From JANOGU01 sp964499865 (GTDB lineage Bacteria; Pseudomonadota; Alphaproteobacteria; Rhodobacterales; Rhodobacteraceae), in NCBI GenBank assembly GCA_964499865.1, contig CAZCPY010000057.1, positions 1 through 18,809 of the forward strand: a stretch of DNA of 18,809 nt, written 5' to 3'. Shown in pieces: positions 18,300-18,809 of this stretch. The position numbers and the translations under genes are program-made. The notes beneath the pieces are model-generated. The model worked only from the letters and a program-made list of their open reading frames with translations. It was not told where the DNA came from and searched no databases. Numbering within the stretch: position 1 is the first letter of the stretch; every line of letters begins with the position of its first letter.

Positions 18300-18809
18300 G
18301 CTTGTCGAGCCCGAACAGGCCGATGCGGAAGGTGCGGAACTCGGGGCCCTCGCCCACCTGCAGGGGCACGCCCGCGGCGATCTGGGTGCCCTGGGCCAGG
18401 AAGGCGCGGCCCGTCTGCACCTCGGGGTCGGCGGTGTAGCTGACCACCACGCCCGGCGCCTGGAAGCCCTCGGCCGCAACCGAGGGCACGCCGCGGGCCG
18501 CGAACATCGCGCGCACCGCGCGGCCCAGGTCCCACTGCGCGGCCTTGGCGGCGGCGAAGCCCATCGCGCGCGTCTCCTCCAGCGCGTCGCGGAAACCCGT
18601 CAGCGCGTCTGTCGGCATCGTCGCATGATAGGCATGCCCGCCGCCTTCGTAGGCCGCCATGATCGCGCGCCATTTCCTGAGGTCCAGCGCGAAGGTATCG
18701 GGCTGCGCCTGCGCCAGCCGCGCCTCGGCTGCCGCCGACAGCATCACGAGGCCCGCCGAAGGCGAGGCCGACCAGCCCTTCTGCGGCGCCGAGATCAGCA
18801 CATCGACCC
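18238..18809 (-). CDS. Class V aminotransferase, alanine-glyoxylate/serine-pyruvate type, C-terminal part (5' end outside window)
   Basis: The reading frame enters from the right edge and ends with TAG at 18240-18238; about 190 residues are visible. VDVLISAPQKGWSASP has the lysine that binds pyridoxal phosphate (in QKGW), as in class V (fold type I) aminotransferases of the alanine-glyoxylate/serine-glyoxylate group. Then come YHATMPTDALTGFRDAL, a region that helps shape the active site, and the C-terminal domain with FRIGLFGLDKL. It should transfer amino groups between small amino acids and glyoxylate or pyruvate; the exact substrate pair cannot be told without the N-terminal half. The Ala-rich C terminus overlaps the EamA gene by 62 bases. 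Confidence 0.88.
   Translation of the reverse strand, partial: VDVLISAPQKGWSASPSAGLVMLSAAAEARLAQAQPDTFALDLRKWRAIMAAYEGGGHAYHATMPTDALTGFRDALEETRAMGFAAAKAAQWDLGRAVRAMFAARGVPSVAAEGFQAPGVVVSYTADPEVQTGRAFLAQGTQIAAGVPLQVGEGPEFRTFRIGLFGLDKLKDIPGTVARLEAAAAAAMA

Noticed and set aside
1..18809. Prophage, transposon, CRISPR array or tRNA/rRNA genes
   Set aside because: No integrase, transposase, regularly spaced repeats or tRNA-like folds were recognised; all strong frames are housekeeping or stress genes of uniform composition.

Overview
The window is very GC-rich, densely packed chromosomal DNA from an alphaproteobacterium, most likely a Rhodobacteraceae member (Rhodobacter/Paracoccus-like). The evidence is gene content and order: an RpoE-ChrR pair next to the five-gene lipid operon known from Rhodobacter sphaeroides, the order pdxJ-acpS-lepB-rnc-era-DUF1491-recO, a hisA-hisF-hisE run, and intergenic palindromes typical of the family. 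I see no rRNA, tRNA, CRISPR array, insertion sequence or phage gene, and no gene-free stretch longer than about 135 bases.

Layout. 1-932: C-terminal part of the SMC condensin subunit. 1030-1368: a small secreted protein of unknown function, preceded by a strong hairpin. 1499-3025: a RecD/Dda-like DNA helicase. 3050-7641 (minus strand): five translationally coupled genes, in transcription order a FAD-dependent oxidoreductase, DUF1365, an MFS/GPH-type transporter, a DUF3833 lipoprotein and a short-chain dehydrogenase. 7907-9114 (plus strand): an ECF sigma factor and its zinc-dependent anti-sigma factor ChrR. The two transcription units face away from each other and each has the same promoter-like sequence, TGATCC-17 nt-GTAT. 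This is the singlet-oxygen response module: ChrR senses the stress, the sigma factor is released, and it should drive both its own operon and the lipid-modifying operon.

9200-14789 is a housekeeping block: pyridoxine 5'-phosphate synthase, holo-ACP synthase, signal peptidase I, RNase III, Era, DUF1491 and RecO. An opposite-strand thermonuclease-like gene (11984-12571) splits rnc from era. DUF1491 appears to start at CTG directly after the era stop codon, and three 14-bp tandem repeats lie between it and recO. 14854-16757 (minus) holds the late histidine genes hisA-hisF-hisE. 16891-18299 (plus) holds a secreted DUF2147 protein and an EamA-family transporter whose tail overlaps the 3' end of a convergent, window-truncated class V aminotransferase (18238-18809).

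The most interesting system is the sigma factor/ChrR module with its divergent lipid operon. It is related to a described pathway rather than wholly new, but the sequence gives specific testable details on promoters, start codons and metal ligands. Other items worth a second look are the CTG start of DUF1491, the double palindrome between pdxJ and acpS, the GAAA-capped hairpin near 973-1005, and the nuclease inserted between rnc and era.
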